Assembly (NCBI GenBank): GCA_038239485.1
Contig: JBBSET010000100.1
Coordinates: forward strand, 1 to 5,369
Source of the DNA: DASQEH01 sp038239485
GTDB lineage: Bacteria > Actinomycetota > Actinomycetes > Propionibacteriales > Nocardioidaceae
DNA: 5,369 nucleotides
Direction of reading: 5' to 3'
How positions within the stretch are numbered: the stretch's first letter is position 1; each line of letters begins with the position of its first letter. Of this stretch, positions 5,171-5,369 are shown one piece after another. A model generated the notes under the pieces. It saw only the letters and a list, made by a program, of their open reading frames with translations, did not search any database and was not told the origin of the DNA. The position numbers and the translations under genes are program-made.

Positions 5171-5369
5171 ATGGCAACCGACACAACCAAGTCCGACACT
5201 GAGACCTTCCACCTCAAGCGCGATATCGGACTCCTCGGGCTGACATTCGTGTCCTTGGGGTCGATCATCGGATCCGGCTGGCTCCTGGGGGCCTTGTACG
5301 GCGCGCAGGCCGCCGGACCCGCCTCTCTCATCTCGTGGATCCTCGGCGGCATCTTGTTGGCGATACTCG
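5171..5369 (+). CDS. APC-family amino acid permease, N-terminal part (3' end outside window)
   Basis: The frame opens at ATG 5171 and runs past the window edge, giving 66 residues. It starts with a polar cytoplasmic tail (MATDTTKSDTETFHLKRDIG). A first membrane helix (about 19-42) contains GSIIGSGWL (30-38), the glycine-rich broken-helix motif that lines the substrate site in the amino acid-polyamine-organocation superfamily. A second helix begins after AAGPASLISW (48-57), also typical. Full-length members have about 12 helices and 450-550 residues and import amino acids with protons or sodium, or by exchange. The FHLKRDIGLLGLTF lead-in matches an actinobacterial permease subgroup as I remember it. 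The substrate cannot be told from this part. GAGGT sits 4 bases upstream of the ATG, and no other start is better. Confidence 0.85.
   Translation, partial: MATDTTKSDTETFHLKRDIGLLGLTFVSLGSIIGSGWLLGALYGAQAAGPASLISWILGGILLAIL

Noticed and set aside
4382..5212. 276-codon minus-strand frame spanning three genes
   Set aside because: It crosses the hypothetical gene, a promoter region, the small protein gene and the permease start; the composition is Arg/Gly-rich shadow.

Overview
The window looks like ordinary chromosomal DNA from a high-GC Gram-positive bacterium (Actinomycetota). The support is very high GC with strong G/C preference at third codon positions, GTG as well as ATG starts, an actinobacterial-type MalQ, and two small proteins of kinds I recall only from actinobacteria (mycobacteria, Nocardioides and relatives). 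I cannot name the genus. No phage, transposase, CRISPR or RNA gene is visible.

Layout, left to right. Positions 1-443 (+) hold the C-terminal end of a proline-rich, probably exported protein. It begins inside an exact 27-bp tandem repeat and ends in a small domain with a cysteine pair and an EF-hand-like loop. Facing it, 566-2457 (-) is malQ (4-alpha-glucanotransferase, GH77). It is split by a one-base deletion near position 1290, so its catalytic residues lie in a different frame from its N-terminal two-thirds. The 386 bases between malQ and the next gene contain a short stretch on the minus strand that reads like the tail of a discoidin (F5/8 type C)-like domain, probably a gene remnant, plus an 8-bp hairpin.

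Positions 2844-4079 (+) encode a 411-residue FAD-dependent oxidoreductase of the amine oxidase/phytoene desaturase superfamily. Nine bases later comes a 53-residue two-helix membrane protein (4089-4250), likely in the same transcript. It converges, with only 4 bases between, on a conserved actinobacterial hypothetical gene (4255-4725, -), which may be leaderless. That gene diverges from a 65-residue small exported or membrane protein (4805-5002, +) across a 79-bp shared promoter region. The window ends in the first 66 residues of an APC-family amino acid permease (5171 to the edge, +), preceded by a palindrome that could be an operator.

The genes do not form one pathway. malQ belongs to maltodextrin/glycogen metabolism, the permease to amino-acid uptake, and the oxidoreductase and small proteins have no assignable substrate. 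I see no convincing new multi-gene system. The points most worth a second look are the malQ frameshift, the discoidin-like remnant, the small membrane protein tied to the oxidoreductase, and the leaderless/divergent promoter pair.
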